Positions 26,083 to 38,429 of a stretch of 64,000 bases of DNA are shown one piece after another (the first letter of the stretch is position 1; each line of letters begins with the position of its first letter). The notes under the pieces were generated by a model. The model saw only the letters and a list, made by a program, of their open reading frames with translations. It searched no databases and had not been told where the DNA came from. Origin of the DNA: Sphagnum compactum (lineage: Eukaryota; Bryophyta; Sphagnopsida; Sphagnales); the NCBI GenBank assembly GCA_965153455.1, contig OZ234500.1, positions 13,906,557-13,970,556 on the forward strand. Direction: 5' to 3'. The position numbers were made by a program, and so were the translations under genes.

Positions 26083-26304
26083 TAGATTGCATTGCACTAA
26101 CCAATTCTAGATTGAAGTTGGAAGTTGCAAAATGATTAACCTGTAGGGTATGGATGAATTATTCTAGGGGTGAGACCATGAAGATGTCAATGACTAGGTA
26201 GAAAGACTTACAATGGCCATAGAAATGCGAGACTTGAATGAAGACAAACTATTCAAAATTGTGAAGTTTAATTAAGAAGGCAGGCTAAGAAATAGTTTAG
26301 GAGG

Positions 26305-27045
26305 TTGAACCCAGCCCCAGTTGATTGGACTGAACTACATACTTTGATAGTACAAAAATATGGGGATGTTGATGCCGATTACATCCGAATGAAACTTGAT
26401 GCCATCAAATAGGAACCCAAGGAAAGGGTTCAAAAATATTTTAAATGTCTTGATAAGCTCTTTCAAAGGGGTAGAATATAGGATGTTGAATAGAGATGAA
26501 GATTTCTGACCAAATTAAAGCCAAAAATTCAGAAGTTATGTTTGGTAAGGACTTTTACGAATATTGAAAAGTTGGTAAGAACAACGACAAAACTGGAGAG
26601 GGTGTTGGGAGAGCTCGGGGGAACACCATATGAGCCTTTAAAGGAGGAACAAGAAAAAGGAATTTCGGAGACCATGATGGAAAAACAAATCACCGCTTTG
26701 AACAACACACTCATTAGTTTCTTCAAAAAGAATGTGCCCAATCTTGATACACCATCTTCTTCCGGCATGTTTCATAGGATAGAAAATTGTGGGATAAAAT
26801 GTTCTTTCTATTCAGGGTTAGGTTATTTGGAGGACAGGTGTTGGAAGAAACCCAAGGATGGGAAGTCCAACTCTAGAACAACAAATTTTTTAGAGGTGTT
26901 GCTAGATGATGAAGAGGCGACCATGCAACAACTGTACAAGCTATGTGGAAATGAAAATGTTTTCTCTTACACCTGCGTACCTAGAAGGAGGATGCCTCTT
27001 GAGGTGGCATCAAGTGAAAGTGTGGGGACCCTTAAACTTACATGA
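26305..27045 (+). pseudogene. Gypsy gag core and zinc knuckle, broken
   Basis: Read in one frame, this gives the retrotransposon capsid-like core (segments VDWTELHTLIVQKYGD and EPKERVQKYFKCLDKLF) followed by a linker and a CCHC-type knuckle region at 26800-26841. The frame is interrupted by TAG at 26410, 26479 and 26491 and TGA at 26497; each fits a C-to-T change of CAG or CGA. The last uninterrupted part runs from 26542. In the knuckle (CSFYSGLGYLEDRC) the second Cys and the His are both Tyr, so it should not bind zinc. Gag would package element RNA. This copy is dead. Confidence 0.75.
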
Positions 27046-27303
27046 GAAGGAATAGGGATGAATAAAGAGACCTTTATCAAATCCAAGATTCTTTCCCACT
27101 TCATTAAAAGGAAAATTTCCCTTTCACCCATGGAGACAATTCTCATGATACTAGGGGAATTAGAACACCTTGAAAGTCTAATAAAATTGGCTAGATGAAG
27201 AAAAAATTCAGAAACAACAAACAACCAAGTATCCATGGTTTCAGCATCTCCAACAGTTAGGAAGATCTATATCAATAAGACAAATTGAAGCAAGATTTTC
27301 CAT

Positions 27304-27606
27304 TTGCTAGTAGAGATAAACAACTATGTGGTTGAGGGACTAATAAATACTCAAGCATCCATGTCCGTCATGGCTATTGCAATGGTTAGAAAGTTGGGCA
27401 TAATCCACTTGGTCACCGAATTTGAGACCTACAAAACTGCATCTGGAGTTGTTACACAAGCCATGGGGATAGTTAACGAAGTACCTATCAAGGTTGGAGG
27501 TGTAGAATGCACCATGACCTTTATGGTAGTTAATACCGATAGCTATGACGTACTGCATGGATTGGATTTCTTAATAAAGATTAATGCAATCATGGATGTG
27601 GAATGA
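27304..27606 (+). pseudogene. Gypsy aspartic protease domain, active site lost
   Basis: The 100-codon frame matches the retropepsin layout: a beta strand, the active-site loop, and near the end the conserved YDVLHGLDFL segment typical of gypsy proteases. The loop reads LINTQAS where a DTG- or DTA-type triplet is expected, so the catalytic Asp (27346-27348) is Asn, a single G-to-A change. The domain would cleave the Gag-Pol polyprotein. It lies between gag and RT as expected. There is no natural ATG; the frame opens at TTG and was presumably read as part of a polyprotein. Confidence 0.7.
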
Positions 27607-28459
27607 GGGTTCATCCAAGTGAAGCATGGTTCAAGAGCCAATGTGGAGATTTTACCATTAACTATGGTGAATATGTTACAGAGGATGAGTTTAGAAACTA
27701 CAGTCCATGATGTCAATACTACCTTGGAAAACACACAAATCACTGGTGATTCTTATATGATTGTCAAGACTTTGTACCAATACAATTCCATCATACCCTA
27801 GGGAATGGATGTCTTTGTTTTAGATGCAAACACTAATATGGATAATAATGAACATTATGATGTCAAGTCTCACAAAGTTGAGCGGATTGCTAATAAGAAT
27901 GAATTCTAGTGTACTGAATTTGAAGATTTGGTCCTATTAAGAAGACCACAACAAATTCTGCAATTGATACCACAGGAATAGGTTGACAGGTTTATGGCAG
28001 AAGAGATAACAGATGCAGAAAACTGTGCTGATTGGTTTAGATGGGTTTCTGATGCAGAAAGAAGAAACCAGACCATATTTGAATCTAGAAACCATGAAAA
28101 GATTCCAATGTTGCTACAAGTTCATGAAGCAAAAGATGGTGACTTCAACAACTTCAACAAGAAATCAATATTGTCTAATAGTGATTAGATAATCACAAGA
28201 TGGAAAGAAATCTGTCACAAGATATCTAAATAGATCCTAACTTGGATGAGGAGAAGAACTAACAATTATGGAAGCTCTCAGAGTGTTACCGAGATGTTTT
28301 TGCTTGGAACAATGGTGAACTTGGCTGTTGCACCCTTGGAGAACATGTTATGGATACAAGGGTTCATGCCCTACAAGGTGTCTTTTAGTCGATTGTCTTA
28401 TTGAGAGGAGGCAGAAATAAAGAGACAAATTTTTAGTAAACTTGGGTAAGATGAAACCC

Positions 28460-29227
28460 AGCAACTTCAAGTATGCATGTCACGTCACTCTACCAATCAA
28501 GAAGGATGGGAGTAGGCATTTTTGCAATGACTATCGACCACTCAACATGTAGACCTATTGGGATGCTTTTCCAATGCCACTTATTGACGATGTGATTGCC
28601 CAATTAGGGAAATCATCTTGGTTTACTGTGTTGGACTTGTAGTCTAATTTTTGGAAAATTTGGATGGCACCTCAAGATATGAAAAAGACAGCATTGATCA
28701 TTAAAACCAGATTATATGATTGGATAGTCATAACGTTTAGTCTTTAAAATGTAACCAACACTTTTACCAGGACAATGTCAGAAGTTTTTAAATAATTGGG
28801 AAACAAATTTTTAAAAGTTTTTGTTGATGATCTTAATGTGCATAGTGAGAGTTGGGAAAAACATCTTCAACATTTAGATGTTGTGTTTCTCAAACTTAGG
28901 GAAGTGAACTTGAAGTTAAACCTAAGTAAGTGTTGTTTTGTTGCAAAAATTATTACCTTTCTGGGCCATGTTGTTAGTAATGAAGGCACCAAACTAAACC
29001 CTGGTAAAATTAATGCGTTGTTGAACTTCCCAAAACCAAGGATGGTCGCTAATTGTCAGTCTTTTTTAAGAATAACTGAGTATTACCAGAACTATGTTCG
29101 AAGTTATTCACAACTAGTTGCTCTGTTGTTTAAGTTGACGAAAAAGGACATTAAATTTGTATGGAATTTAGGTTTTCAACAAGCATTTGAAGCTTTGAAA
29201 GTAGCCCTTGTTGCTTATACGGCTTGA
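28460..29227 (+). pseudogene. Gypsy reverse transcriptase domain, broken
   Basis: The frame gives the standard gypsy RT order: the fingers segment VTLPIKKDGSRHFCNDYRPL, then VLDL (motif A region), TFTRTMSEVF, the catalytic FVDD at 28820-28831, then FLGHVVSNEG and the connection segment. In-frame stops at 28550 (TAG), 28640 (TAG), 28745 (TAA) and 28793 (TAA) all sit where family members usually have Gln, which is consistent with CAG/CAA to TAG/TAA. Phe replaces the usual Tyr of YVDD. The enzyme would copy element RNA into DNA. After 28796 the frame is intact for 143 codons. Confidence 0.85.
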
Positions 29228-29570
29228 CTTCCAAAAACAATTTTGCCTTGATGTCAATTGGTCACCAAAAGGTGTTGGAGCCATCCTGTCACAAAGAAAG
29301 GGCAAGCATGAAAAGGTGGTGGCTTATGCCAGTAAGAACTTGACGACAACACATAAGAAGTTGCACCCCATGGAGGGGGAATGTTATGCACTGATCTAGG
29401 GCATTATATAGTTCAGACAGTACCTACATAGGAACCATTTTATTTTAAGAACGGATCACAAGCCGCTTGAATGGTTAGCGACGGTGTCAAACACATGGTA
29501 GGAGGCGTAAGTGGATTAATATGTTATAGGACTTCAATTTCAAGATACTGCACCGACCAAGACTCAAACT
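29208..29570 (+). pseudogene. Gypsy RNase H domain, broken
   Basis: It follows RT after a frame change near 29220. Segments seen are CLDVNWSPKGVGAILSQ (first Asp), VVAYASKNL, HPMEGECYALI (Glu) and RTDHKPLEWL (later Asp), the classic gypsy RNase H layout. TAG stops follow (for example at 29397-29399), again replacing likely Gln codons. The domain would remove the RNA strand of the RNA-DNA hybrid during reverse transcription. Confidence 0.75.
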
Positions 29571-30199
29571 TACGAATGTTGACGCCTTAAGCAAAAATCT
29601 AATGGGTGTCACAAATGATGATGACTTCAATGAGGAGATCCAAGACATTGGGAGTGTACAAGCTAACACGCATGGAGCAGATGATTAGATCTTCTCTATT
29701 CAAACTTGCAAAGGATCAGAGTAGCTCGGTTTCAAGAGATAGGTGCAAAAACATCAAGCATCATGAGTGTTGTTTTGGCTTCAACCACTGGCGTCAGGGG
29801 ATCATCAACTCTACATGCTTGATGTTGTACCGAAAGACAAAGAGCTTACCTCAAGTGTGGAAGAAATTAAAAGGGAAAACATTGAAAGAAGTGAGGTTCT
29901 GAGGACTAATGACGAAAAAAAATACTGAAAACAAAATTACCTCAGTATTATGACAAGTAACAACAATTGGAGCTGGTGTTGGTAGTTCAAGAATTGCTTG
30001 AATTTGATGACCAAGACTCGACTCACACAAACTCTGATGAAGAGAAAAAATGTTGGATTAACACAAAGGACATTGACATTTGGAAGGACACAATTTGCAT
30101 GAAGTTGTTGAATGAAAACATACTGCTAGATACAACTGATGCTGAGGAGAGCAAGAAAACAAAGAAGAGGATCAAAAATCTTACTCCAAGGGGTTGTTT

Positions 30200-30991
30200 G
30201 TGCCTAAACCAAAGGAAAGAAAGGCCCTAATAATCCAAATGCATAAAGATTTGAGGCATTTTGGAAAACAAAGGACCTTGACTGAAATCTATAGGTGATA
30301 CTTCTGGCATAATAGGATGAAGGATGTCAAAACAGTTGTGAGAACCTGCTAGCAATGTCAAATGGTGAGAAACGTGGGTAGCATTTGTTCTGAGGATGAA
30401 GAATTGAAAAGTATACCTATTTGTGAACTATTTTATAAGGTGGCTATGGATACTGCAAGACTATTACCTACAACGAAGGCAAAAAACAAATATATTTTGG
30501 TTGCCATCAATCGTTACTCAAAGTGGTGCAAGGCCAAAGTTGTTGCTAACCATGGTGCTAAAACAACAACCAAATTTCTGGAGGATGATGTGATATGTAG
30601 GTATGGAGTTCCTAAGTTTGTGCTAACTAATAATGGAGGGGAGTGGGGAGCAAAATTTGATGTTATGTGCAGGGACTATGGTATCCACCATCAACACACA
30701 ACGCCCAGATGGCCGCAGTGTAATGGGATGGTTGAACGTTTGATCAAAATTATTAAACATGGCATCATTGTTCTCTCTGTAACACCATAAAATGTGGACT
30801 ATTGGGATGAACAACTGGCCAAAATCATGTTTGGATATAGATGTGGGATTCAGGCTAGCACCAAGTTTTTACTTTTCATGATAATGATTGGGTGTACACC
30901 ACATCTTAGGGTTGACAACTACCTACACTTTTTGACTATTGTGATTGATGACACTGCTAATGAAGAGTCTACTATAGAACAAATCCTCTAA
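30200..30991 (+). pseudogene. Gypsy integrase, broken and catalytically dead
   Basis: An H2C2 zinc-binding region comes first (HKDLRHFGKQRTL, then a CX2C with a TAG between the two Cys near 30351-30357). The catalytic core runs from about 30400. The first Asp is in VAMDT (30449-30451), the second Asp position reads LTNNGGEW with Asn at 30629-30631, and the Glu is in NGMVERL (30734-30736). So one of the three acidic residues is gone. A TAA at 30788 interrupts the core before a further gypsy-like stretch (WDEQLAKIMFGYR). I see no chromodomain. Confidence 0.8.
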
Positions 30992-31351
30992 AAGATGAAG
31001 CTGGTAACAAGCATACATGAAAATGTTCTACTCGATGTGGAGCAAGCACAAAAGAAGCAGAAGAAGACCTAGGCTACCAGGAACGAGTAATCCACATTTG
31101 AAGGGTTTGTATCAGGAAAGATGATGGTAAAGATGAAAAAGCCAAAAAAAAAAAACTTTGGCATTTAGTTGGGAGGGCCCATACTAGTTTGTGGGGTATG
31201 ATAATGGTAACGGAGATATTGACTTTGATGAATGTAACAGAATGTGTATAATCAGAAATGCTGATGAACATCAATGGGAGCAATCATGAAAAGATTTGCA
31301 ACTATTTCATGTTCAGCAAGTCTAAGATGAATTTGAGGGACTTAGCTTTTT

Positions 31352-31365
31352 AAGGAAAGGAGGGG
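31352..31365 (+). promoter_or_regulatory. Polypurine tract of the gypsy element
   Basis: AAGGAAAGGAGGGG is an uninterrupted 14-base purine run eight bases before the second LTR head at 31373. This is the place and composition expected for the plus-strand primer of an LTR retrotransposon. Confidence 0.7.
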
Positions 31366-31372
31366 TTACATA

Positions 31373-31480
31373 TGTGACCCTAAATGACGTGGCTATAGAT
31401 AAGTTCTCAATGTGAACACTAAGGTTTAGGGTTTCATAATTCATGTTTTTATCTACGTGTTAAAGGGGTAAACTAAATAT
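31373..31480 (+). repeat. Head of the 3-prime LTR of the gypsy element
   Basis: TGTGACCCTAAATGAC and the following 110 bp match 19233-19345 with few differences, and a polypurine tract precedes it. The LTR should continue for up to about 1 kb (a TATA-like TTTATAAAAC sits near 31763), but from about 31480 on I find no similarity to the upstream LTR. The 3-prime end and target duplication could therefore not be placed. Confidence 0.6.
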
Positions 31481-34140
31481 GTGATTTGGGATGAACAAGG
31501 CAGTTAAAATAGGGACTAATCAGGGAACCTTGTTAGTTTGAATTTTGCATTCTTGTTGCTTTGGATCATAACGATGTGACTTGGGATGCTACTAAAGGGG
31601 GGAGTTCTGGAGACAAAAAACGGGGAAGTGGAAGTTGGAGTTCTTTTTGGAGTTGAAGTTTTTTTTTTAGAGAAGAATAGGAAGAGCTAGAGGTATTCGT
31701 GGTAGAAAACCACAAACTTTGTTTTGATATAACACATATTTTAAGTGTTATTTTGGGATTTTCTTTATAAAACATGGGATTATGTTGTAATTTGGATTCA
31801 TGTTTTCAGTATTACAAAGAAGCACAGATTTCTATAGTGAAATTTATGTTCATCTTTTATGTGAATTTTCTATAGTGTTAGATTATGATGAAATGAATTG
31901 TAATATTGTTTCTGGAATTTTTTTCAATGTATTCAGAAGTACAGATTCTGGTTATATGCAATATCCATGAATCTGATATTAGAATGAATTGTAGTGTTAA
32001 GTTTGTTGAGACTTAAGATATACATAATGAACATAAGCATGTGAAATGCAAATCTATTGTTATAGTAGTGTGAAATATTTTGTAGGAATTTAAATTTCAT
32101 TTGGTGACCATCTTGTGGGGAATTTTTTTTTTCTATTCTTTCTTTCAATAATGGGAAGGTTTTTTACAAATTGTGTTGTATATTGTTGATGAGATTTTTC
32201 AATCCATAGATCAAGGATATATATTTATTACATTACTTTGATCACAAAATTTGTGATCAATTGTAGTTCATTTCAATTTGTGTCCAAATGATGAAATGGG
32301 ACTCATATCAACCATGACTTTAGGGATCAAAACATAATGTAAAAATCATGGAATTGTTTTTGAAATCCATTTCTAAGGGACTTTTGTAAGTATTATAAAA
32401 AAATTGACACAATTTTCAAAATGCACCAAATAGATTCATCAAATGTGTTATAATATGTATCTTTAGCCGGTAATTTATGCATATATAATGAATATATAAA
32501 TGCGAGATAAGATTAAATCAAATGTGTTTTCTCTTTTGAGTTTAACAAAATTTTTACCTCAAAAAAATGAGTTCATAAGAAAAACATTGGTGCTCAACAT
32601 TGGGTTTTTTTTTTGTTACAAATTTTTAATATCTAGCAAACTTCTTTTGAATTTTTTCAGAAAACCCTCTTGTTCAATGTTAAAATGTGTTTTTTCTGGC
32701 AAAAAATTGCCACATTTGGGAAAAGTTTTGGTGCTTAGTAGCATACATTAAACAAGTAGTTAAAACTATCTTTTTCTTCCCAAGCTTCCAATCTTATAAG
32801 TACCAATTTTTTTGAAAAGTCTCTAAAATTGTCTTTAATGTGACACTTTTTAGAATAGCATTTTTATGAAGTCTATGCATTGTTTCTTTTCTAAAATTGA
32901 AGAGTTTGGAAGCACTAATGAAAAGAACTCCAAGGCTTTGGTTCAATCATTACAACTTGGTCGCCTAATATACACCACAAAAAAATCATGCCATTAGCTT
33001 TCATTCAAAATTATAAGCTTGCTAGCCATTACCAGTACCCAACTGGTGTCCAAATTTTACTGATTCATTAATGATGAAAACCCCTAGTTTGGCTGAAACA
33101 AAGAATGAGACGTCAGAAGGCTAAAAATAAAAATACATTGTTGTAAAATGGGAGGTGAAACTGTTTTTACCACTTTTCTAGTGGTAAAAGTAGTTTCATC
33201 CTGAATTTCATTCTTTCCACGTGTGATAACTATTCCTACACTAAGTATTTACAACACATTTCGGGGTTTAGGGTAAACCCAATGACAAAAATTACCCAAA
33301 GCAAATAACTCCTTGCAACATAGGCATGAAAATTACACAACATCCTTGATGCACCTGTTCTCATCAAGGGCTTTGCAATGGTACCAAGAGTGCAATGGTA
33401 CCCTAATATTCCCTATTTTTTTTAAAGTTGAATTTTGTGATGAAATTACATAAAATTCAACAACTTCTTAATTGCAAATCTAGACATTACAAAGTCATGT
33501 TTGAAGACATTAAACATTCCCAAGGAGCTTTAAGTGGGTGTTAGAAAAGTGTTTTAAAAACATTGCAATGCCCTTACAAAGTTCCATTGCACAATTTGAC
33601 TAATAACTTGCAAATTTTTTAAATAAATGCAATTGTTTCAAACTAGTGGTAATAACTAATAACTAGATCTTACTTCCTTATGATGGTCGGCTTAAATAAA
33701 AAAAAAAGTTGCAAAGCACATGAATTTCTTGTCTTGCACAAATCTACATCAAAACATGAACTATATGAATCTACACAAAACCATACAAGGCACAAAATGA
33801 CAAGCCCAAACAGACCTCAGTTGGGGGTGTTTAGAATCTTGCAATCACATTGGTACACACCTACATATTAAGGGTTTTCCAACATTACAAAGACCTGGTG
33901 TGTGTCTTTTTGCAATTTTTTTGGCATTGCATCAATAGTGAACATCCTAAGAAGGATTTAGTCAAAAAATTTATTTTATCTTAGAATATATTCAAAGAGT
34001 AAAAAACTACTTTAAAAAGTGCTACCAAACCAAAATCTAAGCCCAAATGTGGTGGAAAAAATTCAATTAAAAAAAATAATTAGCTAATTGTTTGCCAAAA
34101 GTCAGGGAATAGACGACAAAAATATTTTTATTTTTCACAT
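31480..34140. other. AT-rich DNA, part possibly the rest of the 3-prime LTR
   Basis: No coding region or RNA gene could be supported. The first several hundred bases may be the remainder of the gypsy 3-prime LTR. The rest is AT-rich with only short, low-complexity open frames. Confidence 0.4.
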
Positions 34141-36700
34141 GTTGTGCCAAATTTCACACCAAGAAAAAAGGCTCCCAAGAACACAACTGTGCCCCTTGGT
34201 TTGAGATTTCTCATCCTGACAAAACAAGGCATTACAAACACGCCGGCCCTGCCAATAGATAAGATGCTGTACATCCACCTACTGTGTCCACACTCTGAAC
34301 ACCAAAAAAATCCGTTCCGATCTAAACAGTCTAAACACTTTCACCAAAGAAACCAGTTCACGAAATGTGAAACCGGTTCTAATAAGGTAAAACTTCCAAA
34401 AGTTGGATCCAATGCGATGGTCCCGGCCCAACAAAACAAACAAACCACTTTCCTTAGTAGTAGGATATTTGAATCGGTATTTAAGTTTGAGAATACTTTT
34501 AAAGTTTTTAATAAGCATTAAATATAAGTATTATAATTGGGACAGGCTGGCAATGTATCTTATAGGCCTTCAGGGTAATTATCTATTGGACCATCTATTT
34601 TACCTTCCTCAGGCAATGAGGCCATCAATTTGAAAAAGATGAGAGCATCTTCCACCTTATATTCAGGAACCTTGTAGCTGGGCTGTCATGATTCATGACT
34701 CATCCTCTTTGAGCTGGCCCTCTCACTGGATTCCTGCATCCAAAGTTCACGCACTGGACATGGCCCAACACTTTAGACACCAAGCGTCGAATTCCCTAGT
34801 TTACATATGGGCATTGCCTTTGTGGCGTGTAGTATTCCCACGCTGGTTTCAGGCAGAGTGTCAACTTGTGGGCCTTCTATCAGCATTTCTTCCATGTGGA
34901 CACACACATTTAACCTACTCATGATATTGTAGGTTAAGTTCCTTGCATAGGTGTAGTTAGATTTTAGGATCCTTCTGTCATCGTTTTATGGTGGATTGTC
35001 TGTTTTGGAATGCTGTAATAATATATGTTCACGGCAGGGTTTTTTTGGAAACGTAGGTGGCGATCATTAATGCAAATCTGGTGCACTTATGGCTATAAGA
35101 GACAGATTGAGACAAGAAATGTGGTGCACTTAATGGATGCAACAATATTTATAGCATTAGTTAATATGAGGTTTTGGCTACAAGATCAGTGAAAAAGGTG
35201 CTCAGCTGACGATGCTCTTTCAATCTCTCCTTAGTTAATTTCGCAGGGTCTGCACAATTTGGCCATAAATCGCCAACAAAAAAAAGACTGGTTCACAGCA
35301 TGATCGTCACCTTTCTTGGACTAACTCTCAAGCTAGTGGTTCTTAGTTCTTACCTCACCTAGTTCTCATCGTAGAGGAATGCAAAATGTGCCTGCTTGAT
35401 AATGGATGCTTTGTTCTTTCACTGGAAGGATAAATGAACAAGTAAATCAGTGTAATATATGCCATAACTTACTGTCAACTTATAACTACTGTCAAGCCAC
35501 AATAAACAATACATATTGTATATTGTAATGGATGAAATCACAAAGTTTATCCCACACATGTGTCATGAGCAGTGGCCTTTTGTGTGAGAAAAATCACATT
35601 CTATTGTAGGCAATGCTCTATAATGGAACAACTCCCGTAGGTGTATAGCAGGTTCAGCACATGTCTGTCGAATAATTATTTAATTTTAAAAAAAAATTCA
35701 CCAGGGGAAAAAATATTATCTAAAATTCAGCCATTTTTGTGGGATAAAAAGTTCAGCATATTCAAGATCTCATCCATTATCATGTCAAACATTAACTCCA
35801 AAAATAGCCAATTAAAGTTTAAGTAATTTTAGTGATTGGAGCAAAACAAGCCCAACTCCCAAACCACAATCTGTTTCTTTTCACAGGCTCAGAACCAAAA
35901 TTCTGACGCCAAAAACGTCAAAACACCATGCTCACTTATATATTAAATTTTTCCTAGAGTGTTTTTGATGGATCAAATTAAGGAGAAATTTCCTTGAATT
36001 TCAGCATTTTACCACTGTATTTTTTAATTCAAACAATCGGACCCAGTTTTTCCAGCATTTGATTTTGAAAATATTTTTTACCAAACCTGCTACATAAGTG
36101 CGGTACATTCTTTATGTGACTCTCAATTGGCAAGCCCAATGCCGGAATGACCAGCTAGAAGCTTTAGTAGCCCTGGAACCTAGTGAGGAACCCCATGCTT
36201 TGCAATTGATGTTCTCTATCTTCGGCTCCAAAGCACAAGTAAATAGAGCTGAACTTGGAAGCTCTCAAGCTAAAGAAAGTGGAGTCGAGTATGAAAAGAA
36301 TGGAGCCATGGTCTCACCTACTCACTCTTGCTCCATGGAAAGAGTACTTGACATCTTGGGTTCAGTTGGCATCTTTTAGATTTACAGATGCTCAAATTGG
36401 GCACATGGAGGGACACCATAAGAGATGAGTCTTGCATGGCACCCTCTGTTGGAGCCTTCTGGTTTCTAAAGGACGTACTTGATGGACTTCACCAGAATTC
36501 CTGCATCCAACACGTGGGTTAAGAACTTATGCTCACCCTCCAATTTGAGTGAAAAGGGTCCACCATCTTCCTGGTTCTCTTGGCTGGGAGGCAAAAGGGA
36601 GTCAGTCCGATGCTGGTCCAATGTCCCATACTTTTTCATGCACTTGGAGCAGCCTTTTTTTTGCTGGCTATATATAGTCTAAATTCTATATTGGAAATTA
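34140..36700. other. No recognised gene; mixed-composition DNA
   Basis: Composition is more balanced at 34150-34450, 34690-34920 and 36100-36680, where plus-strand frames of 78-125 codons occur (34144-34521, 34688-34924, 36098-36379). The last (93 codons, segment LEALVALEPSEEPHALQLMF) reads more like protein than the others. None matches a family I know, and none has supporting splice or promoter context. They may be fragments of old elements. Confidence 0.35.
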
Positions 36701-36754
36701 AACGTGTTAAAATCATGTGCTGTTTTAGGTTTCAAAGCCAGAATTTGACCAAAT

Positions 36755-36935
36755 TTTAAGAAAAATCGCCAGACTACTACACATGGTTCAAGTAGGTAGT
36801 CAGAATATAGAAGGAAGTTCAAAAATTTTACTACAATTTTACTTTGGTTTGTGGCCAGATTTGACTAAATCTTCCTGTGGATCATGGCCGCTTTGGCTAT
36901 AACACAAAATTGACCTTAAAGAAAAAAACACTGAC
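36755..36935 (+). repeat. Dispersed repeat family G, copy A
   Basis: Shares an ordered set of phrases with copies B and C: ATCGCCAGACT, AGTAGGTAGTCAGAATATAGAAGGA, then GTGGCCAGATTTGACTAAAT and GATCATGGCCGCTTTGGCT. It lies in the same orientation as copy C (48.6 kb) and opposite to copy B (38.5 kb). There is no ORF and the family is unknown to me. Confidence 0.6.
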
Positions 36936-36939
36936 GTGA

Positions 36940-38090
36940 AGAGCAATATTCGTTGTGGAGATCAACAATCCTTGAAGAGCGTGGTTTGGAGTTCAGTGGG
37001 GGTGGTATGAGCGGATGCCAAGAATAGAACGGCCACCGGCACCCCACTTAGAAAGTGAAAAGTGCTCTCCTAAAACCTTGAGCCACTTTTGCAGAAAAGG
37101 AGAAAGTGGACAGTGGTCCCATTTGACCCTGAATTGTTTTGACATGCTCAACTTGGCCTCAACCGAACTTTAATTGAGAACAGCTTCATTTTCTAAGCAT
37201 ACCGGTACTTGCCCTCCCAGTTATGCACTTTATTGCTTAATATTTATATTGCATACTAGAAAATTCTATGAGACAAATTTCAGTGAATTTAGGAGTCACT
37301 GTGAGAAATCATGTCCAATACAACCAAAAGGATTGATTCAGGATGCATTTAGGCTCTTACTTTTAACTAACCTAAGGATGGGTGGAATCAATGCATGGGA
37401 CTTGGGTACACATATAGGGTCTGAGTTCAAAATCTTTTCAGTTTCAGTTTCATTGGTGAAGCCTTTCTTAGTCCAAAATCTTTGTTGACTAAAATTTGAC
37501 CCTAGTTTTGTGCCATGGTGTGACAAGTACAGTCCCAGGAGACTTGGCACTCTTGCAGCCAAAGTTGTGGGTAACCCAGGAATCCAGTGTTTATCTGTAT
37601 TGAGCGCTGAGCACGTTTTCAACTTTGTGGGCAACAAGTTGTACGTAATGTTCTCTTCTGAGGCTTTTTTTTTTTAAACATTAGATTCTACCTGCAAAAC
37701 TACATAAATCTTTGGAACTTCAGAATATCTGGATTTTAATCAGGGTTTTTCCTGTTTTTGAGGTGAGTGGGCCCAATCAGTGCTAAAGTGCTTGAGAAAG
37801 ACTGGGCTCATTCTTAATAGTGATGATCTGGTGTGACCTCAGCAATCTCTGTCTCTTCTACGTGCAGAATGTAACGTACTGTTGGATTCTGTAGGTATGT
37901 ATGCAACTTGCAAGTGAAACACAGTGTGGGGTGCCTCTTTTGAATTAATTTTGATTGGGTTGCATGCATGCAAGTGAAATGGGGTTCGTCTAAGTGAGTG
38001 TCGCAGGACTGGCGAGTATCCCTTACAGATTCAGTCATAATTTGACTAACTGGTGATTTTTTTTCAGGAGCATTAAAAGTGTAGTCAGTA
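36940..38090. other. No recognised gene between repeat copies A and B
   Basis: A plus frame of 104 codons (37174-37488) and an overlapping minus frame of 99 codons (37338-37637) show no conserved motif. This stretch is the spacer between the two inverted family-G copies. Confidence 0.35.
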
Positions 38091-38429
38091 GGCATACTTG
38101 TGACGACTCGCTCCTTCAAAAGGGGCGCAATCTGGCAAATTGATTTTAAGGAAAAAGGGGACTTTCGCCAGAAAATTAGGGCAGTGTCGCCATTTGTCAA
38201 TTTTTCGCCAAAAAAATGGCTGGCGGGTACTATTCTGGAACTATCTTTGGTTAAAATAAGTGTTGTACTGATATATAGAGTGCAACCTGGGTATCTTGCT
38301 GTGTTTTTTTTTCTCAATTTTCAGGAGCCAAGGTGGTGAGCATCCCTAGGCAGATGGACTTAGCTGGCAACATTATTTCAAGGAACTCTTAAATCTGTAC
38401 CTAGTAGCAGGGTTGTTTTTTTCAATTTT

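Larger units (their letters stand above)
19233..31480 (+). mobile_element. Decayed Ty3/gypsy LTR retrotransposon with a nested DNA transposon
   Basis: This is the body of an LTR retrotransposon on the plus strand. In order it has an LTR head (19233), a tRNA-Met primer-binding site (20431), gag with a zinc knuckle (26305-27045), an aspartic protease (27304-27606), reverse transcriptase (about 28460-29220), RNase H (29208-29560), integrase (30200-30990), a polypurine tract (31352-31365) and a second LTR head (31373). RT before integrase marks it as Ty3/gypsy rather than Ty1/copia. The internal region is split by an insertion at 21544-25795. Many in-frame stops (TAG, TAA, TGA) replace what look like CAG, CAA and CGA codons, and catalytic residues are lost in protease and integrase, so it cannot move on its own. 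Only about the first 110 bp of the two LTRs match, so the outer 3-prime limit beyond 31480 is unknown. Confidence 0.85.

Noticed and set aside
37814-38317. 167-codon minus-strand open frame
   Set aside because: It runs through repeat DNA next to family-G copy B, has no motif, and has no counterpart in copy C, so a real gene is unlikely.
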